Below, in pieces: positions 25,281 to 36,145 of a DNA stretch of 64,000 nt; position 1 is the stretch's first letter; each line of letters starts with the position of its first letter. This DNA comes from Apium graveolens (Eukaryota; Streptophyta; Magnoliopsida; Apiales; Apiaceae). The translations under genes were made by a program, and so were the position numbers. Below the pieces are notes generated by a model. That model ran no database searches and was not told where the DNA came from. It worked only from the letters and a program-made list of their open reading frames with translations. The DNA lies in NCBI RefSeq assembly GCF_009905375.1, contig NC_133647.1, positions 1,984,001-2,048,000 of the forward strand. Reading direction: 5' to 3'.

Positions 25281-27617
25281 ATGTCGGACACAGAAACTCC
25301 AACTAAGCCTACCATAACTGAGGAACCACCAAAGACACAAATTCAGAGTCGGTATGAGACCATCAGAGTCCCCATACTGAGACCATCTGAATATCCCATA
25401 TGGAAGGTAAGGATGACCATGTTCCTGGAAGCAACAGATCCAGAATACCTTGATAGAATCAAGGAAGGCCCTCACAAACCAACCAAGCTCGCTGTTGCAG
25501 TTGCAGGTGAAGCAGCAAAGACCGTACCAAAGGAGAAGAGTGATTATACTACTGAAGACATAGCATCAATTGCTAAGGATGCTAAGGTACGACACTCACT
25601 GCATAGTGCCATTGATAATGTAATGTCAAACAGGGTAATTAACTGCAAGACTGCTAAGGAGATATGGGATGCTCTGGAAACAAGGTGTCAGGGAACTGAC
25701 ACAATTAAGAAGAACAGGAAGACAATACTCACTCAAGAGTATGAACACTTTGACTCAAAGGCTAATGAGTCATTGAATGATTTATATGATAGATTTGTCA
25801 AACTTTTGAATGATTTGTCATTGGTTGATAAAGAGTATGATCTTGAAGATTCAAACCTTAAGTTCCTGTTAGCTCTTCCTGAATGCTCGGATTTGAAGGC
25901 AACGACAATAAGAGACAACTACAATCTTGATGAAACAACTCTTGACGAAATCTATGGAATGCTCAAGACTCATGAGTTGGAGATGGAACAAAGAAGCAAG
26001 AGAAAAGGAGGAAAGTCAAGGATAGTTGCTCTTAAGGCTGAAGAAGAATTCCCCAAAGCAGCTTCCTCAAAGAAAGACAAGGGTAAAGCTCTTTTCATAA
26101 AGTCTGATACTGAGTCATCAAGTTCTGAGAGTAATGATGACTCAGATTCTGAAAGCTTGCCTGAGACTGATGCGGATGAGGAGATGATGAAGTTGTGTGC
26201 TCTTATGGTGAAAGGAATCACAAAGATTGCATACAGGAAGTTCAGGAAGGGAAAGAAGTTTTCCAGGAAAGGCATAAGTTCTGATAAGAAGAATTTCAGA
26301 AGATCTGAAGGCAGAGGAGGAAAGTCTGACAGAGGAGATTACACCAATGTTAAATGCTATAACTGTGGTGAGAAAGGCCACATATCTCCTGACTGCAAGA
26401 AGGTAAAGGGTGACAAAGGCAAGGCTCTTGTCACAAAGCAGAAAAGCTGGACAGACACCTCAGACTCTGAAAGAGAGGAAAACTATGCATTGATGGCAAA
26501 TGCTGATAAAGAAAGTGCTGAGAGCAGTTCTGAAGCTGCTGAAACAAAGGTACCTCGGACTACTTATGCTTTTCATACTGATGATATTAATGAGTTGAGA
26601 AGATATCTTAAAACCATGTTTGTTAGCTATAGAGATCAAACTTTAACATGTGAAAGATTAACTTCTGAAAATCTTGCATATAAGAAAAGAAATGATTTCT
26701 TAGAAAAAGAGTTAGTCATGTTCCATCAAACTCAGAAGGATAGAGATGATGCTTTTTATGTTAGGAATGAAGTGCTAAAATTAAATGAATCTCTAAAAAC
26801 TGAGTTAGAAAAGGAAAGAGAGATTATCAGGACTTGGACTAACTCTGGAAAAACAACTCAAAATTTGCTAAGTAGTGGAAACTGGAAAGAGGGCTTAGGT
26901 TATGGAGAAGATAAGAAAGATAAAGGAACTGAAGAAATTAAGTCTGTTGATAAGCAAAAGCCAAAGTTAAAACATGTTAAGTTTGTAACTGTAAAGTCTG
27001 AAAATGAAAAATCAGAAGTTACAAAGGAATCAACTTCTGACAAACTAAAACAGGAAAAGACAGCTGAAGTTAACATAGGCTTAATGACGAAGAAGCAGCT
27101 TAAACATAAGCTGAAAGATGTTAAGAATGCAAACAAGGTAAAATCACCTAGGAAAAATAGGAATGGAAAGGAAGGTGTGAATAAAAGCAATGATTATAAA
27201 CCTGTTCCTGATGCTCCTAGGAAAATATGTCATAACTGTGGAAGTTCTAACCATCTGGCTTCTTTTTGCAGGAAGAATAAGAATATTAACTCCTTACCTT
27301 CAAAATCAGGAGTTAAGAGTCAGTCTGTTAGATACAAACCACAAAATCCTTGTTTTCATTGTGGTAGTTTATGGCATTCCATTTATACTTGTAAGGAATA
27401 TCATAGTTTGTACTATGATTATTATCAAATAAAACCTTCTTTGAAGAAAGTTTCCATTGTTCCTTCTAGTGTAAATTCTGATTCAAAGTCTGATAGTGTA
27501 AGTTCTGATAAGAAAAATGTTAACATAAACTCTGATGCTAAATCCGCTGCAAATGTTAACAAACTTAATAAGGCCAAAGGATCCAAGCAAGTCTGGGTCC
27601 TTAAAACTAATAATTAG
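25281..27617 (+). CDS. gag: SIRE-like Copia gag polyprotein (element B), intact ORF
   Basis: A 778-aa capsid/nucleocapsid precursor that would form the virus-like particle and bind element RNA in the cytoplasm. The first ATG after the PBS is used, and the same start context is present in element A. Residues 30-110 hold a capsid N-terminus (SEYPIWKVRMTMFLEATDPE), and 80-235 the UBN2-type capsid (EIWDALETRCQGTDTI, ILTQEYEHFDS). A CCHC knuckle CYNCGEKGHISPDC lies near residue 358, and a coiled coil covers about 440-540. Two further Cys/His clusters, CHNCGSSNHLASFC and CFHCGSLWHSIYTC, lie near 649 and 690. It ends at TAG (27615-27617) in the same frame as pol. It is still open, unlike the rest of the element. 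Confidence 0.9.
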   Translation: MSDTETPTKPTITEEPPKTQIQSRYETIRVPILRPSEYPIWKVRMTMFLEATDPEYLDRIKEGPHKPTKLAVAVAGEAAKTVPKEKSDYTTEDIASIAKDAKVRHSLHSAIDNVMSNRVINCKTAKEIWDALETRCQGTDTIKKNRKTILTQEYEHFDSKANESLNDLYDRFVKLLNDLSLVDKEYDLEDSNLKFLLALPECSDLKATTIRDNYNLDETTLDEIYGMLKTHELEMEQRSKRKGGKSRIVALKAEEEFPKAASSKKDKGKALFIKSDTESSSSESNDDSDSESLPETDADEEMMKLCALMVKGITKIAYRKFRKGKKFSRKGISSDKKNFRRSEGRGGKSDRGDYTNVKCYNCGEKGHISPDCKKVKGDKGKALVTKQKSWTDTSDSEREENYALMANADKESAESSSEAAETKVPRTTYAFHTDDINELRRYLKTMFVSYRDQTLTCERLTSENLAYKKRNDFLEKELVMFHQTQKDRDDAFYVRNEVLKLNESLKTELEKEREIIRTWTNSGKTTQNLLSSGNWKEGLGYGEDKKDKGTEEIKSVDKQKPKLKHVKFVTVKSENEKSEVTKESTSDKLKQEKTAEVNIGLMTKKQLKHKLKDVKNANKVKSPRKNRNGKEGVNKSNDYKPVPDAPRKICHNCGSSNHLASFCRKNKNINSLPSKSGVKSQSVRYKPQNPCFHCGSLWHSIYTCKEYHSLYYDYYQIKPSLKKVSIVPSSVNSDSKSDSVSSDKKNVNINSDAKSAANVNKLNKAKGSKQVWVLKTNN

Positions 27618-27632
27618 TGGTCTTTGTGATTG
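27615..27632 (+). promoter_or_regulatory. gag/pol junction with two in-frame stops
   Basis: gag and pol share a frame, separated by TAG, three codons, then TGA. The bases after TGA (TTGCAGGG) also look like a 3' splice acceptor. Element A has exactly the same two stops and spacing (1153-1133, minus). In SIRE elements gag and pol are separated by a stop that is thought to be read through. Here either readthrough of two stops or splicing would be needed. Confidence 0.6.
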
Positions 27633-29832
27633 CAGGGCAACAGGAAAAATATTCTAGTTCTGGACAGTGGATGTTCAGGACATATGACTGGAAATAAGGC
27701 CCTGCTATCAGACTTTGTGGAGAAAGCTGGCCCAAGTGTTTCTTATGGAGATGGCAACATTGGAAAAACATTGGGATATGGCAATATCAATCTTGGAAAT
27801 GTCATAATTAAACAAGTAGCTCTGGTCTCAGGTCTTAAACACAACCTACTGAGTATAAGTCAAATCTGTGACAGAGGTTATCATGTTGATTTCTTTGAAG
27901 AACACTGTGAAATTGTGAGTAAATCTAAAGGCAAAGTTGTTCTGAAAGGATACAGGCGTGGTAACATTTATGAAGCTAAGCTTTCAACAAGTACTGATGG
28001 TTCTGCAATCTGTCTGATGAGTAGAGCATCAATTGAAGAAAGCTGGAATTGGCATAAGAAACTCTCTCATTTAAATTTCAACAATATAAATGAACTGGTC
28101 AAGAAAGATCTTGTGAGAGGATTTCCAAACACAGTATTTGCTCCTGATGGTCTTTGTGATTCATGTCAGAAAGCCAAACAAAGAAAATCTTCATTCAAGA
28201 GCAAGACTGAATCATCAATTCTTGAGCCTTATCATCTAATACATGTTGATCTATTTGGTCCAGTAAATGTCATGTCAATTGCAAAGAAGAAGTATGCATT
28301 GGTCATAGTGGATGAGTTCACCAGATACACATGGGTATATTTCTTGCATACAAAAAGTGAAACTGCATCAACCTTGATTGATCATATCAAACATCTGGAT
28401 AAAATGGTCAAAGATTCTGTGAAAGTTTTAAGGAGTGATAATGGCACTGAGTTCAAGAATTTGATAATGGAAGAGTTCTGCAAAAGCCATGGAATAAAGC
28501 AGGAATTTTCTGCTCCTGGAACTCCACAGCAAAATGGAGTTGTTGAAAGGAAGAATAGAACTCTCATTGAAGCTGCACGTACAATGCTTGAAGATGCAAA
28601 GCTTCCAACCTATTTCTGGGCTGAAGCTGTGCAGACTGCTTGTTTTACTCAAAATGCAACACTCATTAACAAGCATGGAAAAACACCTTATGAGATGGTG
28701 AAGAAAAAGAAGCCAAATCTGAAATATTTTCATGTATTTGGATGCAAGTGTTTGTTCTCAAGACTCATCTTGAACAGCTATCAAAGTTTGATCTAAAAGC
28801 TGATGAAGGAATCTTTGTTGGATATCCACTTTCCACAAAAGCCTTCAGAGTCTATAATTTGAGAACAAAAGTGATCATGGAATCTATCAATGTCTCTTTT
28901 GATGACAAGAAGATTACTGGTCTTGAAGATTTCATTGACCATGATCAGCTGAGATTTGAAAATGAAGACTCAAATTCTGATACTGAAAATCCTGACAGTC
29001 TAAGTCCTGATACTGTAAACTCTGATGGATTAAACTCTGATGTTATTGAAACTGTGGTGACTACGTCAAAGGAAGATGCACCTATGCAGGGGGAGCATAC
29101 TCAAGATCCTACCACATCTCAAGAAACATCAGAACATGCATCTGGCTCTTCAAGTTCTGATTCGTCAAGTTCTGATAAGCCAAGTTCTGATAGTGCTGAA
29201 AATCTAAATACTGAAGAATCCAACTCAGAGAGCATAGTTTCAGGGGGAGCATCAGAAAATGAAAATGAAGATAGCATGGATCATGGGGGAGCATCCAGTT
29301 CTAGAGAAAACCTTCCATCTGCAAGGAAGTGGACAAAATCACATACACCTGATTTGATAATTGGAAATCCTGATGCAGGTGTCAAAACTAGAACAGGAAA
29401 AGCACAAGTGGAAGCTGCCAATTTCTTGGAGGCAGATTGGTTTCTTGGTACAGCAAGAAACAAAAGTCAATTTCCACATCAGCTGCAGAAGCAGAGTATA
29501 TTGCTGCAGGAAGCTGTTGTGCACAGATTCTTTGGATGAAGAATCAGTTACTGGATTATGGGTTAACATATTTCAAAATCCCTATTTACTGTGATAATCA
29601 AAGTGCTATTGCTATGACAGGTAATCCAGTTCAACACTCTATGACAAAGCACATCAGCATCAGGTACCACTTCATCAGGGAACATGTGGATGAAGGTACA
29701 GTGGAATTGCATTTTGTTCCCACAGATCAACAACTGGCAGATATCTTCACAAAACCACTGTGTGAAACTACTTTTACAAGATTGGTAAATGAACTTGGAA
29801 TGGTTTCAGGTTCTTTCTCTAAATCTGCTTAG
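27630..29832 (+). pseudogene. pol: SIRE-like pol of element B: protease, integrase, RNase H; RT deleted, frameshifted
   Basis: Frame 1 (27630-28796) has the protease motif VLDSGCSGHMTG near residue 12. It continues with the integrase zinc region (HxxxxH: HKKLSHLNF, then CDSCQKAKQRK) and the integrase core with catalytic D in HVDLFGP, D in RSDNGTEF and E in VERKNRTL. A single-base loss near 28750 moves the frame to 28742-29539: KADEGIFVGYP, then Ser/Asp-rich repeats and SARKWTKSHTPDLIIGNP. At about 29390-29400 the sequence jumps from the GVKTRTG region, just before RT, directly into RNase H (KSTSGSCQFLG). The entire RT with its YVDD motif is therefore absent. RNase H continues in a third frame to 29832 (SAAEAEYIAAG, DNQSAIAMTGNP, HFVPTDQQLADIFTKPL). 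Confidence 0.88.
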
Positions 29833-31180
29833 ACTTGTCTGTGTTATCAGACTTTATACTCAGTATTTACAGAATTAATCTCATTGTATATTCTGTGCTT
29901 AATTGATAAATGTCTTTAAGTACTGACTGTTGTCTGATATATGTTTCTAAACTCTGATAAGTGATATGTCTGTTCTAGTACCTATTCAATCCTATGAGGA
30001 TAACTGTGCTAGATACTGACCTAGTAGTCTTCAATAAATAAATGATTCCATGTAAGAAGTAATTATTTCAGTGGAAATCTTATGACACTAGCAAATTCTG
30101 ATAATTGAGCTTAGTTAAGTTTACTTTGTATATCTTATTACTAAGTCACAAATTAGAATAATGCTACTCATCTGTTAAGTTCTGATACTAGTAAAACTGC
30201 TGAATGTACTAAGTGCTGATAAACCTCACTTATCAAAAGAAAAAGCAAAAAGATCAAAGAATAAAATCAGGTACTCCTTTGAGATCTAGAGTAAAAATGT
30301 GGAAGGGACGACCCAAGTGCATTGCTGGTATTAAGTAAATATGCATTAGAAAAGCAAAATATTTTCTTGGTGACTTTTCACACTCTATGATTACTGGAGA
30401 AATACTCTGATAATAGCATAAATTCTGATAAACAGTCGTGACTCACTTACACTGAGAAGCCACTGTAAAATAGAATTTCAAAAGATGCATAAAATTAGCA
30501 CAAAAACAGTTGAGGTGGACTCAAGCATAAACTCATTCATCAGTAGGTTTCAGGACAATGACAGCTCCTTAGCAAAATTTTAATTATGCCTTATTTCTAA
30601 GATGTACTGAAGTGAATCAGACTTTACTCTTTGTCTGTTATTTAGCTTAATGCACACACTAATCACTCCATCTGAATGATGAAAATTTCTGTGGTGGTCT
30701 ATATTATTTTAGATAAACAGTCATTGTGTCATTATTGCACAAATTATGAGGACAAGTTCTAGTTACACGTTCTGATGATTAAGTTCTGAAGTCTATAACT
30801 CAGAACTTGTATGAGGATTTACTAAGATGGGCATTCCTTTTTTGAGTTAAGAAATTATGTTCTGATGACTGTTAAGTTCTGGTATAGGTCTAAGTTCTGA
30901 TTTCTCAGTCTAATCCTTTACTTGGCTTATCTGTGAATAAAATTTGATAACAGTCTCAGTTCGAACTAGAATATGTTGAAGTGGAAGATTAATAGTCACT
31001 ATGATTAGGATTAATGGTATTCGTACTTGAACAGTCCACTGTTTCTTGTGTCTTGTGCGGTCTAAACCATGATTCCTCTTTCCAATGAATGTTATTCTTT
31101 TTCAAAGTCTAGGGAGACGAGGTAGAATTAATTCTACCTGTTAGCATTCAATTTCTTTGCGTCTCCTGGCATTCTCTTGT
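29833..31180 (+). mobile_element. Element B spacer between pol and accessory ORFs, non-coding
   Basis: About 1.35 kb without a useful reading frame. Its main content is a scatter of A(A/T)GTTCTGAT-type decamers (for example near 30096, 30177, 30420, 30765, 30783, 30848, 30894) that also occur in the LTR and inside coding segments of this family. No separate transposon or gene could be recognised in it. Confidence 0.6.
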
Positions 31181-31189
31181 CTATATAAG
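31181..31189 (+). promoter_or_regulatory. TATA box before the small accessory ORF
   Basis: CTATATAAGC lies 81 bases upstream of the ATG at 31262. A TC-rich leader (CTTCCTTTTTCTTTC) lies between, as in plant Pol II core promoters. The assignment rests on motif and spacing only. Confidence 0.5.
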
Positions 31190-31261
31190 CAACCACTTCA
31201 CATCAGTCTTTCCATCACATTCTTCTCACACACTTATCTTCCTTTTTCTTTCAAAAACACA

Positions 31262-31537
31262 ATGGTCAGATACAACATGTTTTTGAACTACCAAACCTTC
31301 AATATGGAGCTAAGTTGTGCCGAGTGGCAGCAGGAATGGCATGTCACAGCCATTCCTGAGGAGATATGGGACTCTGTCCCACAGGAGGTACTGACACGCC
31401 TCCTGTTCTTCTATATGGACTACCATCGCCATCTGGAGCGATTGGAGGAGGAAAGGCTGGAAGCTCTCCGCCAACAAGAGCGAATCATCAGACTCGCCAT
31501 TCTGTTTGTCGAGAGTAGGAAGAAGAAGATGACTTAA
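31262..31537 (+). CDS. Small accessory ORF in element B, function unknown (91 aa)
   Basis: A 91-aa reading frame starting with ATG in a good plant context (CACAATGG), between pol and the envelope-like ORF. I chose this ATG and not upstream non-ATG codons because it follows a TATA box and a TC-rich leader. The protein is rich in Trp, Glu and Arg: EWQQEWHVTAIPEEIWDSVP, then LLFFYMDYHRHLERLEEERL, ending in SRKKKMT. The second half is predicted by eye to be a charged alpha helix, possibly a coiled coil. No signal peptide or membrane span. It does not match any Copia core domain, and I do not recognise its family. Polyadenylation-like AATGAAAATTG and AT-rich sequence follow at 31680-31700. It could be a captured host gene fragment or a lineage-specific accessory protein. 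Confidence 0.5.
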   Translation: MVRYNMFLNYQTFNMELSCAEWQQEWHVTAIPEEIWDSVPQEVLTRLLFFYMDYHRHLERLEEERLEALRQQERIIRLAILFVESRKKKMT

Positions 31538-32065
31538 TCTCGTCTTCTTCCTGTTTTTTTTCATCATCAGCTTTGTCAGGCTTCTTAGCTAGGACTAAGG
31601 CTGTTGATGTTAGGATTAGAAGCTTAGGGAAAATCTTGTATAAGTATTGATGTAATTTCCATTTCATAAATGTATTGTCTTGATATATTAATGAAAATTG
31701 TTTTTACTTCAAGATTTTGTCTCTGAGTTATTTTATCTTGTGTTGATAAATCCTGATTGATATTCTGATGACCATATAATTTTTGTTTTATATTAAGTTC
31801 TGATTCATTTTCAGCACTTACATATCTAATTTATCTTGGTCATTTTCATGTGATGTATTTTCAGAATATCAATGATGCAGTGAAAAATAATTCAATCAGT
31901 GCTAACGGTTTAAATTTTGAATTAAAACTGTTTCTCTTGATAAATGGAACGGTTTTTCCTTGAAACTAGGCAACTGGGTAAGTAATGATTCATGTTTTCT
32001 CGAGCCCAGTAACTGTCCGTTATTACTGCATGTCTGACAGGTGTCCAACGGTAACATTTTTGTTC

Positions 32066-32075
32066 AGAGTATAAG
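32066..32075 (+). promoter_or_regulatory. TATA-like box before the envelope-like ORF
   Basis: AGTATAAGTA stands about 155 bases before the ATG at 32227. It is followed by a strongly TC-rich leader (CTCTCTCCTTTCTTTTAC). It suggests a subgenomic transcript for the third ORF, but this is inference. Confidence 0.4.
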
Positions 32076-32226
32076 TACAACAGAGAGAAGATTTCTTTAA
32101 TCTTTTATTTTCTTTATATTTTATCTCTCTCCTTTCTTTTACTCTCTTTCTTTCTCACGTTGGTTTTTCATACAGACATTATCTCAAACACCTAATAGGC
32201 ATACTTAAATCTCAATATTTTTTCAC

Positions 32227-35200
32227 ATGGCACCAAAGGATTTAATCATTGATGGAGCTAAGTTTGTTCCAAACAACTATGCTGCAATTCTTGATCATGC
32301 TGAAGCTCCATCTGAATTGCATTTTGTGCAAGATCTTCTTGCACACAGTGAGATTGGGTACGCATTAACACAGCCTGAAGTCTTTTCGAGTCAACAAGTT
32401 CTGACGTTTTGGCGGACTGGGCACTTTGATGATGGTGGTAAACATGGCACTCCCAGTATTGTTTTTGAAGTGGGTGATTCATCTTATGTAGTCACTCCTG
32501 GTACAATACGCAAAGCTCTACATCTCCCAGAAAATTGTACTTTTTCAACTCCAGAGGAATCAGCACTTCAGGAGTTAATGGCTGATTTGGGATATGAAAA
32601 GAGTTTGGCAAAGCTTGGGCAGTTAAAAAGGGCTAATATCAGAAGAGAATGGAGTTTCTTCTTTGACTGCATCACCAAAGCTTTTGGGAACAAATGTTAA
32701 AATTTTGATGCTATCCCAATTCTGAGTCAGCATATAGGGTATGCAATTATCAATCAAACTCATTTTGATTTTGCAACTGCTTTAATTGGTTTTATTGGGG
32801 ATAGGATGACAGAGGATCGAGATGTTGTTTATTTTGCTAGATTCTGTCAACTTATTTACACTTATTGTACTGATGAACCTCAGTTAGTCTGCACCCAAAC
32901 CCCACCTTTTAAGGTTGCAAAATGATACTTTAATGACCTGGTAAATGCTGATACTAAGAAAAAAGTGCTTAGACCATTACAGATTCCTAAGTCTGTAAAA
33001 CAGATCCTGGTAAGTGTTGATCCTGATACTTATAGATCTGTTTACTCTGATGTCCAACCAACTCCAAACACCCAAAATCCATCAACCTCGGTACCTACCT
33101 CTCATTCTACTCAACCTACCCTCAGAACATATCTCAAATCCTATCTCTCCACTTCACAGACTGCTCAACCTTCATCTTCAGCACCTACTGTGAAGCCTTC
33201 ATCTTCCAAGCCAAAGAGGACAAAGACTGTTCCTCAAACACCTCAAAAGAGAAGGAGGATTGCCTTGAGAGATGAATCTGATTCTGAGGAACAGGTTTCT
33301 TCTCGAGAACCTGTTGTAACTGAAGCTGAGAAAGAGATTTCTCAGAAGGATTCTGAAATTGGGGGTTCTAGGCTTCTCAAGAGGCTTAGATGAATGATAG
33401 TTCCTGAAACACCCAAGAAATCCACATCAACAAGGAAGTACAAGAAACAGAGGGCACAAAGGCCAGTTTCAGATGATGAAGAGGAAGCAGCTAAGGAAGG
33501 GGATCAGGAATCTCTGATCACACAAGACAAGGAATTTGCTCCAGTCACTTCTTCTCCATTAACTCCATCTCAGGAAGCTATATCTGACAAGGCTGACTCA
33601 CCATCTGTGTCTCTTGTTGATCCAGGCACAAGTGCTGATATTGAGGTTCAACACTTGGTTGTGTCTGAAGTATTTCTTTTAGAAGCTCCAACAGCAAATA
33701 ATCCTTTCACAACACCTGTTACTGATGCTGTTCAAACTCCAGAGTTATCAACAACACCTTCTCTGCATCAAGATGCTGATGATCAGACTTTAGGTGAGCA
33801 TCAGGATATGGCTGTTGATCAGAACTTAGTATCAGATCAGTAATTAGAGGATGTTGAAGCCTCCATTGCTACTCACACTGTTGTCTTATCAGAAGATACT
33901 GATTCTTTAAGTTCTGATGCTGCAAATGCTGGAGATACTGGTGAAGCTGCTCCAACTGTAGATGCCGATGAAGCAGGTCCTTCAGGACATACTCCTCAAC
34001 TGACTCTTCCTAAGTCTGAACTGGTAAAGGAGTTTGTTATCAGGGATGCACCAGTACCTTGGAGTGAAACTCCTGCAGGTCAGGAGTGGACTAAGGAATG
34101 GAACTCAGTTTCATGTGTTCCAAATGAATTACATCTTGCTGAGCACTTGACTAAAGCTGATGAAATGTTAAATTCTGATGATTTTAAAACCCAGCTTAGA
34201 GTCACTGCATTGAGTACTAAACATCTACAAGGTCTTCATTCAACTACTCATGCAGAGCTACACAAGATTCAGGAGAACTTTATCAAACAAGAACAAGTTT
34301 GGAAAATTGATAAGAAAAAGTTCTTTCAACCTACCATTGACAGGATTGCTTATATTGAGAAAACTCAAGAGAAACAACAAGCTCAGATTGATGACATTCT
34401 GACAAATCAAGCTTCTCAGCAATCTCAACTTACTGAAATCCAATCCTCAGTGGAATTACTTATCTCTCTTTTACTACCTGCTGATGCCAAAAAAGGGGAG
34501 AAGGTAATTAAGTCCAAATGCAAAACTAACAAGACACTGCAAGGAAAGGATGATGGAAATGATGATCAAGGATACTCTGGAATGGGTAGCGGTTATAGTC
34601 AAGGTAGAAGGTTTACATCAAGACAAGCTAGTCACAGGACAAGTTCTGATACTGGGAAAAGAATAAGTTCTGCTGCTGGTAAAAGGATAAGTTCTGATGA
34701 ACTTCTAGATCTTGATGAAGAAATGTCAAGACAGTTATTTCTTCAAGAAAATCCAGGAATGGACTTGGAAAGTTTAAAGGAAGAAGAAGCCAGACTTAAA
34801 TCAGAGAAAGACACATCTAAATCTGAAGCTTCTGGTAAAAAGTCACTTCCAAAACTTAAAGGCATTGTGATCAAAGAAAGGACACATACTGAAGCAACAT
34901 TGGCTAGATCACAACCACAGATAGATCCAAGATCCAAGGGTAAAGAAAAGGTTGGTGAACCTATCAAGGTTTATGTACCTCCTGAGGAAGAAGAAATTGC
35001 TGATGAAAAAGATGATCTTGCTCTGACTTCAAGAAAAGTTCTTAAAACAACCTCTGACATGGCTCAAGTTGTTCAGAGTCAAGAAATTGTAAGTTCTGAT
35101 ATTCAGAAGAAGCAAGTAACCTCTGACAGAGCTCAAGTTAACTTGATATCAGAAAATAGATCAAAGACACTCCTACCAGGATTCACTAAAGCAAAACAGA

Positions 35201-35937
35201 CTCAATCTTTGAAGACTACTGCAAGTGGTTTTGAAGCAAGAGTAGTTACTGGAAAGGAAGCTAGAGATAAAACTGGATTGGGAAGTGCTGATGAAAGAAG
35301 AGTACACAACACTACCAGTGATCCAACTTCCTTGAGTGAACCAGGTATTGGAGCAACTCCTGAGAGATTGAATCAACTGGAATTTGTACAGATGGTTTAC
35401 CATACCTACTTGAAAGAATATATCATGTTGTATGTCATGACAGATGGTAGGGTTTATCATGTAAGACAAAATGCCATTCCATTGAAGTATTTTGAAGAAT
35501 TGGAGCATGTACTTTTTTTACTTCAAGTGGATGACAGAATAACAGGGACTGTTGCAAACTACTTAAAAGAATAGATTCAGAGACAGAAAAGGCTTTATTC
35601 TGTTAAGTCTGACAGCATATATGTTCCAAAGTACAGAGATCACAATGGTGATATTGTTGATATGAAGCCTAATACTGCACAGATCAGAACGTATCTTGGT
35701 ATTAAGGGACTTGAATTTAATCTAGAGTCTGACAAAGCTTATGTTATAAGACTAGATCAGGAGTTGAGAAAAGCAAAGATCAATGATCTCAGAGCTGCAA
35801 TCTTTCAAACTGGTGAAGATACTGCAGAGCTTAAAGATGTTAAAAGGAGAATGATTGATGAACTAAGATATGCTGAGAAATGTTTGTTGAAGAACTATCT
35901 CAGAACAACTCCTGACATCAGAGAGATCAGAAAATGA
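32227..35937 (+). pseudogene. SIRE third ORF (envelope-like / additional ORF), one frame with five nonsense codons
   Basis: A single frame of 1236 codons in the position of the SIRE envelope-like ORF. Stops interrupt it at 32698 (TAA), 32923 (TGA), 33391 (TGA), 33841 (TAA) and 35572 (TAG), yet the frame is never shifted. The N-terminal domain (residues 1-230) is the conserved part: VLTFWRTGHFDDGGKHGTPS, ALHLPENCTFS, IRREWSFFFDCITKAFGNKC. The middle is Ser/Pro/Thr/Glu-rich and probably disordered. Residues 640-780 include a Gln/Glu-rich coiled coil (EKQQAQIDDIL), and a compact end (about 1040-1236) carries LEFVQMVYHTYLKEY. I see no clear signal peptide or membrane span, so an actual envelope function is unproven. 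Four of the five stops are compatible with a single C-to-T change. Family role is known only by position. Confidence 0.75.
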
Positions 35938-36131
35938 AGAAGCCAAGTCGAAGATCTACAACTGCTTAAATTCTGATATTTATACAGACTGAAGTTGTTA
36001 TCAAAAGTTGAAATTGGTAAAAACTTTAAGGACTGTAAGTTGTAGTTATCTAGTCTAATTCTCATGCATTTGTACTTAATGTTTTTGACATCATCAAATA
36101 TCTGTTAAACTTGTATATTATGTTAATTTAC

Positions 36132-36145
36132 AAGTTGGGGGAGAT
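36132..36145 (+). other. Polypurine tract of element B
   Basis: AAGTTGGGGGAGAT immediately before the 3' LTR (TGTTACATATATTTG). The 195 bases between the end of the third ORF and this tract hold nothing else recognisable. Confidence 0.85.
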
